The notes under the pieces were generated by a model. It worked only from the letters and a program-made list of their open reading frames with translations, ran no database searches and was not told the DNA's origin. A stretch of 64,000 nucleotides of DNA from Benzoatithermus flavus. Lineage in GTDB: Bacteria > Pseudomonadota > Alphaproteobacteria > Geminicoccales > Geminicoccaceae. The stretch is from contig NZ_JBBLZC010000017.1 of assembly GCF_037908215.1 (NCBI RefSeq), forward strand, positions 41,131 through 105,130, written 5' to 3'. Shown one piece after another: positions 1-12,074 of the stretch. The position numbers and the translations under genes are program-made. The stretch's first letter is position 1; the number at the start of each line of letters is the position of its first letter.

Positions 1-468
1 GCCCGCCATCCAGTCCGAGAGCGGCACGGCCTTCTGATAGCGGAAGTGGGTGCCGATGAGGTCCGAGTCGTTGATGTAGGCGTCGTAGATGTTCTGATCG
101 GACTGCATCTGGGTCTGCAGCTTCTCGATCACGTCGCCTTCCTGGATCAGATCGTGGGTGAGATCGATCCCGGTGATCTCGGAGAAGGCCTTGGCGAGGG
201 TCTGGCTCTCGTAGACGTGGGTGTCGATCGTCTCCGAGACGATCTTGATCTTCATGCCCTTGAAGGGCTTGGCCGCGTTCTGGAACCAGGTCAGCTCCTC
301 GATCTGCTGGTCTCGCGTGAGTGTCGAGGGCTGGAACTCGTCGATCCACTTGTTGATCGTGGCGTCGGCCGCGTTGGCGCGGATGATGCCGGGCATGGCG
401 AACGCCGCGCCGGCCGCGGCCGAGGACATGAGGAACCGCCGTCGCCCGAAATGCCATCTGGTGTCCAC
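1..468 (-). CDS. glpV: Glycerol ABC transporter substrate-binding protein GlpV (N-terminal part; runs off the window)
   Basis: Periplasmic binding protein of the glycerol importer; about 156 residues are inside the window and the rest lies beyond base 1. The GTG start at 468 follows a GGGAGG ribosome binding site about 8 bases upstream. The N-terminus (VDTRWHFGRRRFLMSS, then an Ala-rich stretch) has a twin-arginine FGRRRFL motif, so Tat export is likely. The mature part has the family landmarks FQPSTLTRDQQ, PFKGMKIKIVSETIDTH, AFSEITGIDLTHD and NDSDLIGTHFRYQ typical of GlpV-like proteins. It is the last gene of glpD-S-T-P-Q-DUF2160-V, whose other members give the glycerol assignment. That glycerol is the ligand is inferred from family and operon. 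Confidence 0.9.
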   Translation of the reverse strand, partial: MDTRWHFGRRRFLMSSAAAGAAFAMPGIIRANAADATINKWIDEFQPSTLTRDQQIEELTWFQNAAKPFKGMKIKIVSETIDTHVYESQTLAKAFSEITGIDLTHDLIQEGDVIEKLQTQMQSDQNIYDAYINDSDLIGTHFRYQKAVPLSDWMAG

Positions 469-562
469 TGCTCGAACCTCCCTGTTCCATGCCTTCCCGA
501 TCACGTTCCGGCGGAGGGAAGGCGGGGCTCCGCCGGCGGCAACGAGGTGGTGCTGGCCGGGC

Positions 563-862
563 TCAGCCGAAGCGCATCACCACCAGGAACCACACGAGCG
601 CCATGATCGAGCCGCCCCAGAGCGGCATGTCCTCGGGTGTCGCGGCGATCCAGGCGAGATGGATCCAGGCTGCGCCCAGAAGGCCGATGAACAGGCGGTC
701 GCCGCGCGTGGTCGGCATCGGCAGGAAGCCTTTGCGCTCGACCGTGGGCGAGACGAGCTGCCAGACCGTCATCGCCACCAGCATGAGCGCTATCGCGGCG
801 AAGAAGGTGGCGGTCGGCACCGTCCAGTACATGGATCGGACGAGCTGCTCCAGGCGCTCCAT
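563..862 (-). CDS. DUF2160 small membrane protein of the glycerol ABC transporter operon
   Basis: A 99-residue membrane protein between glpQ and glpV. Two or three hydrophobic segments are visible: about residues 18-38 (FFAAIALMLVAMTVW), 57-72 and 80-97 (GGSIMALVWFLVVMRFG). Genes of this DUF2160 type regularly accompany GlpSTPQV transporters. Its role is unknown; an accessory subunit of the permease or a stabiliser are possibilities (inference). It starts 12 bases after the glpQ stop, so it is co-transcribed. The 94 bases before glpV hold the glpV ribosome binding site and a small GC-rich inverted repeat, with no other gene. Confidence 0.85.
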   Translation of the reverse strand: MERLEQLVRSMYWTVPTATFFAAIALMLVAMTVWQLVSPTVERKGFLPMPTTRGDRLFIGLLGAAWIHLAWIAATPEDMPLWGGSIMALVWFLVVMRFG

Positions 863-874
863 GGCCGCTCCCCC

Positions 875-1689
<815 letters not shown>

Positions 1690-1693
<4 letters not shown>

Positions 1694-2562
1694 GTCCGGT
1701 CTCCCGTGCCGACGCGGGTCATCACGTTGTAGAAGACGAAGCTGAAGGTCAGGATGATCAGGAAGTAGATGATCGAGATCGCCGCCGCGGGCCCGAGGTC
1801 GAACTGGCCGACCGCGATCTTGGCGAGATGGATCGAGAGGAAAGTGGTGGCACTGCCGGGGCCGCCGCCGGTGACGACGAAGGGCTCGGTATAGATCATG
1901 AAGCTGTCCATGAAGCGGAGCAGGACGGCGATGAGAAGGACCCCCCGCATCTTGGGCAGCTCGATGAAGCGGAACACGGCCCAGCGCGAAGCGCCGTCGA
2001 TGGCGGCCGCCTGATAGTAGGCGGGCGGAATGGCGCGCAGGCCCGCGTAGCAGAGCAGGGCCACGAGCGGCGTCCAGTGCCAGACGTCCATGACGACGAT
2101 GGTGAGCCACGCGTCCGAGGGATCGGCCGTGTAGTTGTAGTCGAGCCCGAGCCGGTTGAGCGCCCAGCCGCCGAGGCCGATGTCGCCGCGGGCGAAGATC
2201 TGCCAGATCGTGCCGACCACGTTCCACGGGATCAGGAGCGGCAGCGCCATGATGACGAGCGTGGCGGATGCCGCGATGCCGCGCGCGGGCATGGCGAGCG
2301 CCAGGCCGATGCCGAGCGGGATCTCGATCGCGAGGATGGTGAGGCTGAAGACGAGCTGGCGCAGCGCCGCCCCGCGCAGGTCGTCGTCGGCGAGCACCTG
2401 CCGGAACCAGTCGATCCCGACCCAGACCCGATCCTCCGGCCCGAGGATGTCCTGAAAGGCGTAGTTGACCACGGTCATGAGCGGGATGATGGCGCTGAAC
2501 GCCACGATCACGAACACCGGCAGGACCAGGAGCCAGGCGGCGTTGTTCTGCGTCTTGTCCAT
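1690..2562 (-). CDS. glpP: Glycerol ABC transporter permease GlpP
   Basis: A 290-residue inner-membrane permease (MalF/UgpA-like). The start chosen is the ATG giving MDKTQNNAAWLLVLPVFVIV, which places the first membrane segment at residues 9-30. Open frame continues upstream but lies inside glpT. The EAA loop reads YYQAAAIDGASRWAVFRFI, then ELPKMRGVLLI. Conserved C-terminal motifs include MDSFMIYTEPFVVTGGGPG. It follows glpT by 17 bases and overlaps glpQ by four. Predicted to pair with GlpQ as the heterodimeric channel for glycerol. Confidence 0.9.
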
Positions 2563-2579
2563 GAGCCCCTCCGCCTGCT

Positions 2580-3668
2580 TCAGCCGACCAGCCGTCCGTC
2601 GGCGTAGAGCAGGGTGTGCTGCGGTGCCAAGGCGAGATGCGCCGTGGCCGTCGGCACGGGTGCATCCTCGTCGAGCTTCGCCTTGATCTCGTGCGGTCCC
2701 AGTCTCGCGGTGACGAGCTTGTAGTTGCCGAGATCCTCCACCCGGGTGACGGCCACGGGCAGCGTCGTCGGCCCCGGCGCGGTCGAGACGTGCAGGAACT
2801 CGGGCCGCACGCCGAGTTCGAGCCGCGCTCCTTCGCGGCCGCGTGCGCGCGCCAGCCAGGGATCGCCCAGCATCACGTCGGTGCCGTCGATCAGGATGCC
2901 GTCGCCCGCGAGCCGGCAGGGCAAAAAGTTCATGCCGGGTGAGCCGATGAAGTAGCCGACGAAGCGGTGCGCCGGCCGCTCGAACAGCTCCTGCGGCGTG
3001 CCGAGCTGCACCACCTCGCCCTCGTACATGACGACCACCTTCTCGGCGAAGGTGAGGGCCTCGTTCTGGTCGTGGGTGACGTAGACCAGCGTGTGGCGGA
3101 AGCGGGCGTGGACCTCCTTGAGCTTGCGGCGGAGCAGCCACTTCAGATGCGGGTCGATGACGGTGAGCGGCTCGTCGAACAGGATCGCCGCCACGTCGTC
3201 GCGCACGAGGCCGCGCCCGAGCGAGATCTTCTGCTTCTCGTCGGCGGTGAGCCGGGAAGCGCGCCGCTTCAGCATGCGCGCGAGGTCGAGCATCTCCGCG
3301 ACCTCGACCACGCGCTTCTCGATATCGGCCTTGGGCAGGCCGCGGTTGCGCAACGGAAAGGCCAGGTTCTCGGCCACCGTCATGGTGTCGTAGATCACCG
3401 GGAACTGGAACACCTGCGCGATGTTGCGCTTGGCCGGCGGGAGCCCGGTCACGTCGATGCCGTCGAACCAGACCCGGCCCTCGCTCGGTTGCAGCAGGCC
3501 CGAGATGATGTTGAGGAGCGTGGTCTTGCCGCAGCCCGAGGGGCCGAGGAGCGCGTAGGCGCCGCCGTTCTCGAAGGCGAAGCGGAGCGGCTTCAGCGCG
3601 TAGTCCGCGGGGGCCTTCGGGTTCGCCCGATACGAATGGGCGACGTCGGCGAACCGGATTTCGGCCAA
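2580..3668 (-). CDS. glpT: Glycerol ABC transporter ATP-binding protein GlpT (degenerate signature motif)
   Basis: A 362-residue ATPase subunit. The start is a TTG at 3668 giving (M)AEIRFADVAHSYRAN, with GGGAGG upstream overlapping the end of glpS. Walker A is GPSGCGKTT, Walker B is ILFDEP, and the switch histidine is present in YVTHDQNEA. The ABC signature is not LSGGQ but LTADEKQKISLGRG, a degenerate form. A C-terminal TOBE/OB-like regulatory domain follows (about residues 235-362). GlpS shows the complementary pattern (good signature, no switch histidine), so the two probably form a heterodimer with one full and one degenerate ATP site (inference from motifs). Confidence 0.9.
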   Translation of the reverse strand: MAEIRFADVAHSYRANPKAPADYALKPLRFAFENGGAYALLGPSGCGKTTLLNIISGLLQPSEGRVWFDGIDVTGLPPAKRNIAQVFQFPVIYDTMTVAENLAFPLRNRGLPKADIEKRVVEVAEMLDLARMLKRRASRLTADEKQKISLGRGLVRDDVAAILFDEPLTVIDPHLKWLLRRKLKEVHARFRHTLVYVTHDQNEALTFAEKVVVMYEGEVVQLGTPQELFERPAHRFVGYFIGSPGMNFLPCRLAGDGILIDGTDVMLGDPWLARARGREGARLELGVRPEFLHVSTAPGPTTLPVAVTRVEDLGNYKLVTARLGPHEIKAKLDEDAPVPTATAHLALAPQHTLLYADGRLVG

Positions 3669-3669
3669 G

Positions 3670-4769
<1,100 letters not shown>

Positions 4770-4773
<4 letters not shown>

Positions 4774-6293
4774 GGCCGCCCCGCCGCCTGGGCCGGAACC
4801 GGCCGTTCCTCGAGCTTCGCCTGCAGGCGCGCCACCGTGTCCTCCCCGACATGGAGCCCGAGACGGGTGCGCCGCCACAGGATGTCGTCGGCGGTGCGCG
4901 CCCATTCGTGGGCCACGAGATAATCGACCTCGGCCTCGAGCAGGCCGCCGCCCAGATCCGCACCCAGATCCTCGAGCCGCCTGGCACCGCCGATCAGCCT
5001 CTCGAGCCGCGTGCCGTAGGTCCGCACCCAGCGGCATAAGAGCGGCTCCGGCACGAAGGCATGGGCGCGCAGCATCTGCGCCGTGAAGGCGGCGAGGTTG
5101 GCGCCCGGCATGTCCCCGCCCGGCAGCGGCGCCGTCGCGGTCCAGGGGCCTTTGCCGAAGCCCAAGTGCGGCCGGAGCTTGTCGAGCGCGTGTTCGGCGA
5201 GCTTCCGGTAGGTCGTGATCTTGCCGCCGAAGATCGAGAGCAGAGGTGCCCGGCCGTCGCCGCCCTCGACGTCGAACACGTAGTCGCGCGTGACGGCCGA
5301 GACGTTGCCGCTGGCATCGTCGTAGAGCGGCCGCACGCCGGCATAGGCCCAGACCACGTCGCGCGGCTCGATCTCGCGGCGGAAATAGCGGTTGACCACG
5401 CGGCAGAGATAATCGGTCTCTTCGGGCGAGATGGCGACAGCGGCGGGATCGCCCTCGTAAGGCACGTCGGTCGTGCCGATGAGCGTGAACCTGCCTTCGA
5501 ACGGGATCGCGAACACGATCCGCCGGTCGTCGTTCTGCAGGATGTAGGGATGATCGCCGTCGTAGAGCTTCGGCACCACGATGTGGCTGCCCTTGACCAG
5601 CCGCACGCGTTTCTTCGAGCGCATGCCGAGCCCGCCTTCGAGGAAGCGCTGCACCCAAGGACCGGCGGCGTTGACGAGCGCTCTGGCCCGGACCTGCCGG
5701 CGACGTCCGGCAGCGTCCACGAGCTCCGCGGTCCAGGTTCCGTCCTTGCGGCGGGCGCGCTCGCAGCGCGTGCGGGTCAGAATCTCGGCGCCGCGTTCCG
5801 CGGCATCCATCGCGTTGAGCACGACCAGCCGGCTGTCCTCGACCCAGCAGTCGCTGTAGGTGAAGCCGCGTTTCACCCAGGGCTTGAGCGGAGCGCCATA
5901 GGGTCCGGGCGCCGCGAGGTCGACGGCCTTGGAGCCGGGCAGGATCTCGCGGCCGCCGAGATGGTCGTAAAGAAACAGCCCGAGCCGGATCAGCCAGGCC
6001 GGGCGCATCTCCGGCACGTGCGGCAGGACGAAGGTGAGAGGCCGAACGATGTGCGGTGCGGCGCGGAGCAGGACCTCGCGCTCGATCAGGGCCTCGCGCA
6101 CGAGACGGAACTCGTAATATTCGAGGTAGCGCAGGCCGCCGTGGATCAGCTTCGAGGACCAGCGCGAGGTATGGCTGGCGAGATCGTCCTGCTCGACCAG
6201 AAGGACCTTCAGGCCGCGCCCGGCCGCATCGCGCGCGATGCCGGCACCGTTGATGCCGCCGCCGACGACCAGCATGTCGACCTGCTCGCTCAG
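4770..6293 (-). CDS. glpD: Aerobic glycerol-3-phosphate dehydrogenase GlpD
   Basis: FAD-dependent enzyme oxidising glycerol-3-phosphate to dihydroxyacetone phosphate and passing electrons to quinone at the inner membrane. The FAD-binding Rossmann motif VVGGGINGAGIARDAAGRG sits at the N-terminus. Other landmarks are RWSSKLIHGGLRYLEYYEF, LVNAAGPW, KGSHIVVP and the C-terminal domain with GGKITTYRKLAEHALD. Length (507) matches bacterial GlpD, about 500. Start choice is open: a CTG at 6293 sits 7 bases from a clean GGGAGG and gives the usual short leader before the first beta strand, while the first ATG at 6275 would leave only MLV before GGG and has a weak ribosome binding site. I prefer CTG. First gene of the operon leading to glpV. 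Confidence 0.93.
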
Positions 6294-6352
6294 GATGACG
6301 CCTCCCGGACTCGCCCTCGAACGGGGTGTCTCGATCGTTCTTCGTTGCCTGG

Positions 6353-6390
6353 TTTTCGTATCAGAACGATATTCTGTTCGCAATCGAAAA
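6353..6390 (-). promoter_or_regulatory. glpD promoter with two tandem GlpR-type operators
   Basis: Two related inverted-repeat sites lie between glpR and glpD. One reads TGTTCG-CAAT-CGAAAA on the plus strand (6375-6390). The other reads CGTTCT-GATA-CGAAAAC on the minus strand (about 6353-6369). Both resemble the TGTTCG/CGAA half-sites bound by GlpR of the DeoR family. On the minus strand a sigma70-like promoter, TTGCGA (6383-6378), 17 bases, TACGAA (6360-6355), overlaps both, so a bound repressor would block RNA polymerase. A third copy is found before glpR. Operator function is inferred from sequence similarity and position. Confidence 0.6.
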
Positions 6391-6397
6391 CGAGCGC

Positions 6398-7183
6398 TCA
6401 GCCCGCCCTCTCGTCCGTGCGTGCCACGTGCAGCGCCACCTCCGCGCGCTCGAGGCAGCGCAGGAGCGAGGGCGGCGGCAGGGCATCGGTGAACAGCGCG
6501 TCGATGTCCTCGAGCGAGCCCAAGCGCACCGAGGCGTTGCGGCCGAACTTGGTGTGGTCGGCGGCGAGGTAGACCTGGCGCGAGTTGGCGATGATCGCCT
6601 GCGCCACCCGGACCTCCTGGTAGTCGAAGTCGAGCAGCGCTCCGTCCTCCACGTCGATGCCGCTGATGCCGATCACCCCGTAGTCGACGCGGAACTGGCG
6701 GATGAGGTCGATCGCGGCCTCGCCCACGATCCCGCGGTCGCGCGCGCGCACCACGCCGGCGGCCACGATCACCTGGAAGTCGGGTTTGCCGGCGAGCAGC
6801 GCCGCCACGTGCAGGTTGTTGGTGATCACGTGCAGCCCCTGATGACGCAGGAGCGCCTTCGCCACCTCCTCGGTGGTCGTACCGATGTTGATGAACAGCG
6901 AGGCGTGATCGGGGATGTGGCGGGCGAGAAGGGCCGCGATCCGGCGCTTCTCCTCGATGCACAGGACCTGCCGCTCGGGATAGGCGATGTTCTCGACCGA
7001 GGAGGCGAGCGCGGCGCCGCCGTGATGCCGCTGCAGGATCGCCTGGTCGCACAGCGTGTTGATGTCGCGCCGGATGGTCTGCGGCGTCACGCCGAAGAGC
7101 TGGGAGAGGGCCTCGATGCTGACGAAGCCCTGCCGGCGGACGAGATCGACGATCCGCGCGCGCCGCTGCTCGCTGCCCGCCAC
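6398..7183 (-). CDS. glpR: DeoR-family glycerol-3-phosphate regulon repressor GlpR
   Basis: A 261-residue transcriptional repressor. The GTG start at 7183 follows GGGGAGG by 9 bases. An N-terminal helix-turn-helix (about residues 8-55, EALSQLFGVTPQTIRRDI) carries the DeoR signature, ending LQRHHGGA. The sugar-phosphate sensor domain shows FINIGTTTEEVAKALL, NNLHVAALL, GVIGISGID and LAADHTKFGRNA. It lies between glpK and glpD, and likely responds to glycerol-3-phosphate. The operator-like repeats before glpR itself and before glpD suggest autoregulation and control of the transporter operon. Confidence 0.92.
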   Translation of the reverse strand: MAGSEQRRARIVDLVRRQGFVSIEALSQLFGVTPQTIRRDINTLCDQAILQRHHGGAALASSVENIAYPERQVLCIEEKRRIAALLARHIPDHASLFINIGTTTEEVAKALLRHQGLHVITNNLHVAALLAGKPDFQVIVAAGVVRARDRGIVGEAAIDLIRQFRVDYGVIGISGIDVEDGALLDFDYQEVRVAQAIIANSRQVYLAADHTKFGRNASVRLGSLEDIDALFTDALPPPSLLRCLERAEVALHVARTDERAG

Positions 7184-7192
7184 CTGGCCCAG

Positions 7193-7237
7193 CCTCCCCG
7201 GTGTCGTGTTTCGTTTGCGAACATGACACCGGGGAGG
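7193..7237 (-). repeat. Inverted repeat masking the glpR ribosome binding site
   Basis: Perfect 13-base arms CCTCCCCGGTGTC (7193-7205) and GACACCGGGGAGG (7225-7237) with a 19-base spacer. In glpR mRNA the downstream arm contains the GGGGAGG Shine-Dalgarno sequence, so folding would pair it with CCTCCCC. There is no U-tract, so it is not an ordinary rho-independent terminator for glpK. It may reduce glpR translation, act as a processing signal between glpK and glpR, or be the outer part of the operator that sits in its spacer. Confidence 0.65.
7206..7223 (-). promoter_or_regulatory. GlpR-type operator before glpR
   Basis: On the minus strand the spacer of the 7193-7237 repeat reads ATGTTCG-CAAA-CGAAACA, an inverted repeat of TGTTCG. 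It matches the 6375-6390 site before glpD (TGTTCG-CAAT-CGAAAA) at 15 of 16 positions. GlpR sites in other proteobacteria have the same TTCG/CGAA core. Position 23-40 bases before the glpR start suggests autorepression (inference). Confidence 0.6.
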
Positions 7238-7263
7238 TGCCGTTGCAAAGCGAAAAAGCTCCG

Positions 7264-8763
<1,500 letters not shown>

Positions 8764-9281
8764 GCTCGTTCTTCTCCCTCATGCCGCGTCGCTGCCGCGC
8801 CTTTGTGCCCGGCGTACCCGATCGCCGGCAAGGGGCATACTTATGTATTACTGATGCCGAAGACAGGAGAGAAGCTGTGCCCGGCACGATCGCTTGCAGG
8901 CGGCCCCGCTTTAATATGGGATGCTGGCTTTAAGAGCATCAACAGAATGATATTTCCCGTTCCTCGGGAGAAGAGGCCGATCGCGCCAGCCCGAGAACAT
9001 TGCCTCAATTGTCGTGTCCGGCCCACAACGCGGCGGCGCCGAGTCACTCTACTTGTGTCCTGTCTTCGGTGGGCTGTCGCTCGACGTGATAGCTGTTGCC
9101 GGATCTCCGTCCTGTCGCTTGGGGGGGGCTGTTCCTGGCGAAGCCTGGGAACGGGGATGTTGCCGGTAGTCCGACACGGGCGAGGGGAGTGATCCTATTT
9201 CAGGAATATAATCATAGAACGTAGCGGTCCCGCAACCGGCGAAGCAGCACCGCCAATCGCGAGAACATGGAGGAAAACAAC
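8764..9281. other. Gene-free region between glpK and the heme-binding pseudogene
   Basis: No convincing coding frame in 518 bases. It must carry the glpK promoter on the minus strand, and near 9190-9240 an AT-rich stretch (aggaatataatcatagaac) that could be the promoter of the plus-strand pseudogene. An eight-G run lies near 9121. No RNA gene, terminator or clear repeat was recognised. Confidence 0.5.
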
Positions 9282-9900
9282 ATGCACGGGAAGTCGCTTC
9301 TGGTCACGTCGCTGCTGGCGGCGGCCTGCGTGATCGGCATCCCGGCCTCGGGGGGGGGGGGGCACGAGGGCCCAATCCGCGGCGGCCGAGACGGGGACGT
9401 CGTCCGATAGAGGCAGCTGCCCGGTGACGCACCAGCGGCTCCGCTCGGAGCTGGTCCCGTGTGGACAACGAGGATTCCACCGGCCTCAGCAATCATTACT
9501 GGGCCGTGGTGGTGGGCCGGGCCGGCGTGGTCTGCGCCGTGGCGTTCTCGGGCAGCGAGTTCGACACGCAGTGGCTCTTGAGCCGCCAGATCACCGCAGC
9601 CAAGGCGTTCACCGCCAATGGCCTCGGCCTCGACGGCGTGCCTCTGTCTGCCGGCCAGCTCTACCGGACGGTCCAGCCCGGCGCGCCCGATCTCCCGCTC
9701 TATGGGGTTCCCTTCGCCAACCCGGTAGATCCGGCGGCCGCCTACGCCGGCTCGGCCCGCAATTTCGCACCGACCACGACCCGATGCTCGGCAGGCGCGT
9801 CGGCGGCACCATCACCTTCGGCGGCGGTCTCGGGCTCTACAGCGGCGCCAACGCGATCGGTGGCCTCGGCCTGCCGGGCGAGCGGGTGCTCAGCCGGCGG
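9282..9900 (+). pseudogene. Frameshifted secreted heme-binding protein (GlcG/HbpS family)
   Basis: Remnant of a GlcG/HbpS-type secreted protein, readable only by switching frames three times. ATG 9282 with GGAGG upstream gives a signal peptide (MHGKSLLVTSLLAAACVIG). After the 13-G run, frame 2 gives CPVTHQRLRSEL. Frame 3 gives STGLSNHYWAVVVGRAG, VCAVAFSGSEFDTQWL, RQITAAKAFTANGL and LYRTVQPGAPDLPLYG. Frame 2 resumes with TDHDPMLGRRVGGTITFGG and LGLYSGANAIGGLG. The C-terminus is lost where it meets the 3' end of the SDR gene on the other strand. The G-run shift alone could be phase variation; the later shifts argue for a dead gene or indel errors. Confidence 0.75.
9350..9362. repeat. Thirteen-G homopolymer inside a signal-peptide coding region
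   Basis: A run of 13 G residues immediately after the signal-peptide codons of the heme-binding pseudogene. Its present length puts the signal peptide out of frame with the start of the mature domain; a one-base change restores that junction. Such runs slip during replication and are also prone to sequencing error. Confidence 0.9.
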
Positions 9901-10882
9901 TACGTTGCGCGTCGGCTGCCTTCCACCCGTGCGGGATCGCGCGAACGGCGAGGAAGCCCGCCGCGGCGAGGCCGAGGACGGCAGCCGCCGTGCGCAGGCC
10001 CGAATGCCGCCAGCCGCCCGTGACCGCCATGGGCTCCGGCATCGGGTGGAACAGGTTGCCGTCGCTGACCGGCGCCGTCTTCGCCTGCGCGAGATAGGCC
10101 TCGGTGCCGAGGCGCAGCGCCGCCTCGACCAGACGCGGGGCGATGGCGTGCTCGAGCCGGCCGAGCTTGCCCATGATCCCGACGACGACCTCGCGCCGTG
10201 GCTCGCGGGCGAGGCCGAGGACGGCTGCGGCGACCTGCTCCGGCCGGACGACGAAGGGTGCGGGCTTGAGCGCGCGGCCGGTGTAGTTCGCCGCGTGGTA
10301 GATGCCCGGCGTGTCGACGAAGTAGGGGAACACCGAGCAGACATGAATGTCGGGCCAGGAGGCGAGCTCCTGGCGCAGGCTGTCCGCGAACGCCCGGACC
10401 GCGGTCTTGGCGGCGGCGTAAGAGGCCGCGTACGGGGTCGGGATCAGGCCGCCGATCGAGATGTTGTTGACGAGGACGCCCCGGCCCCGGTCCAGGAAGT
10501 AGGGCAGGGCGGCGTGGGCGCCGTGCAGGTAACCCAAGAGGTCGGTCTCGACCGTGGCGCGGTGCGCCGCGATCGGCACCTCCCAGTAGCGCCCGACCGC
10601 ACCACCGCCGGCATTGTTGACCCACACCCCGATGCCGCCGAAGGTCTCGGCCGCCATGCGCGCGAGCCTTTTCACCGCCTCGGGATCGCGCGTGTCGGTC
10701 GGCACGCCGAAGGCGTGGCCGCCCAGCCGGCGGCACTCCCGGACCGTCTCCTGCAGGGCCTCCGCACCGCGGGCGCACAAGGCGAGACAGGCGCCCTCGC
10801 GCGCGAACGCCTGCGCCGTCGCCCGCCCGATCCCGCTGGACGCACCCGTGATCACCACCGCGCCATCGGCACATTGCGGCAT
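9890..10882 (-). CDS. SDR family NAD(P)-dependent oxidoreductase
   Basis: A 330-residue classical-type short-chain dehydrogenase. ATG start at 10882 behind GAGGAGAGGAGCC. The nucleotide-binding motif is TGASSGIGRATAQAF (residues 13-27), followed by WVNNAGGGAVG. The catalytic set is complete: Ser in NNISIGG and Tyr-Lys in SYAAAKTAVRAF. The C-terminal extension of about 80 residues ends in a hydrophobic helix (LRTAAAVLGLAAAGFLAV), suggesting membrane anchoring, as in some SDRs of this length. Substrate unknown. Its 3' end overlaps the decayed heme-protein locus by a few bases. It is the only intact gene between glpK and the FadL-like gene. Confidence 0.88.
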   Translation of the reverse strand: MPQCADGAVVITGASSGIGRATAQAFAREGACLALCARGAEALQETVRECRRLGGHAFGVPTDTRDPEAVKRLARMAAETFGGIGVWVNNAGGGAVGRYWEVPIAAHRATVETDLLGYLHGAHAALPYFLDRGRGVLVNNISIGGLIPTPYAASYAAAKTAVRAFADSLRQELASWPDIHVCSVFPYFVDTPGIYHAANYTGRALKPAPFVVRPEQVAAAVLGLAREPRREVVVGIMGKLGRLEHAIAPRLVEAALRLGTEAYLAQAKTAPVSDGNLFHPMPEPMAVTGGWRHSGLRTAAAVLGLAAAGFLAVRAIPHGWKAADAQRTAG

Positions 10883-11354
10883 GGCTCCTCTCCTCGGGGC
10901 ATTCTCCACGACCGGAACCTCTCGCCCCCACGGACAGGCAAACGAGGCCGCCGGGGCGCGGGTTCCGGGCCGGTACCGTCGCCGCGCCGCCCGCACCGGG
11001 CCGCGCGCTCCCTCGCCGATTCCCGAGGGTGGCGGAGCGCGAGGGCAGGTCGGACACCGCGCCGAAACTTTTGCGTTAGTAGTTTTAGATAATGTTCTCC
11101 TCCAATTCATTTGAGCCATTTCTATCCGCAACGTCGCAGACTCCCGCGGCATGATCGTTTCAAGCGCCGACCCAGAATAGTGTCCTAGGAGACGCCGAGG
11201 CGCAATCCCGAGTGATCGTGGCCCGTGACTGACGGAGCGGCGGTCGCCCCGCAGAGCCGCTCTCCCGGGATTGTCTTGCGCGGTATGGCCTTCCGCCCGG
11301 ATCTGGGTCGGCTCCGATACGAGCATGCCGCAGTGCCGGCCAGTAGGAGGTGTG
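10883..11354. other. Gene-free region upstream of the SDR gene
   Basis: No supported gene in 472 bases. An AT-richer patch at about 11066-11120 (tttagataatgttctcctcc) could hold promoters. The rest is GC-rich without recognisable coding bias, and it borders the decayed cyclase locus. Confidence 0.45.
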
Positions 11355-12035
11355 CGTGTGGACCTTGCGGCCCGGCTGCCCGGGCCGGGGTTGGAGTCCT
11401 ATCAATAGGCATTCCGCGACCCACGCCGGCCGGGTTCGATCCCGCCGTCCCCCGGGCGGTGCCGTCGAGCGAGGCCGGGCGGCGGCAGCTCGCCGTGATG
11501 TTCGTCGACTTGGCCGGCTCGACCGAGCTTGGCGACGACTCGCCCCGAGGCGCTGCACGCACCAGAACGCGGTCCCCTGCTGCTCTCCCGCTGGCAGCGC
11601 GCCAGGAAAGGCGAGGATCAGGTGATCCTGCTGTGTGCGAGCCGGCATTGGCAAGTCGCGCCTCGTGCCGGCGTCGTGCGAGCAGCTTCGCTCCGGGCCG
11701 CGCGCGAGCCTGCGCTACCAGTGCTCGCCGCACCACGATCGGGGTACGCTGTGGCCGCTGATCGAACAGCTTGCGCGTGCAGTCGGGTCGGCGCGGGACG
11801 ATCCGCCGGAGCTCGACCTGGACAGGCTCGAGGCGCTGCCGCGGCAGGCGGTGCCGGCATCCCGGATATCATGCCGCTTTTCACGGAGCTGCTCGCGATC
11901 CCCACGGGGGTGCCGGCCGATGCTGGAACTCACGCCACAGCAGAAGGGGGGTATCGTTCGGGCACTGCTTGCCCGGCTCGAGGGCTCGGCGGCGCGGCAA
12001 CGGGTGCCGATGGTCCGGGTCTGCCCCGCCTTGGT
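11355..12035 (+). pseudogene. Broken adenylate/guanylate cyclase with AAA ATPase domain
   Basis: Pieces of a class III cyclase-ATPase fusion protein follow one another in changing frames. VDLAARLPGPGLESYQ resembles the N-terminal SAM-like domain of this family and is cut by an in-frame TAG near 11404. RRQLAVMFVDLAGSTELGDDS is the cyclase catalytic start; most of the cyclase domain is deleted. GIGKSRLV is the Walker A of the AAA domain, then SLRYQCSPHHDRGTLWPLIEQL, and RPMLELTPQQKGGIVRALLARLEG. Coding similarity stops near 12035, shortly before the IS3-like sequence, which may have inserted into it. Family membership is recognised from motif order; nothing functional remains. Confidence 0.7.
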
Positions 12036-12074
12036 GGACTTCCCGAGATTTCGTGCGAGCGGTGTTCACCCGTG

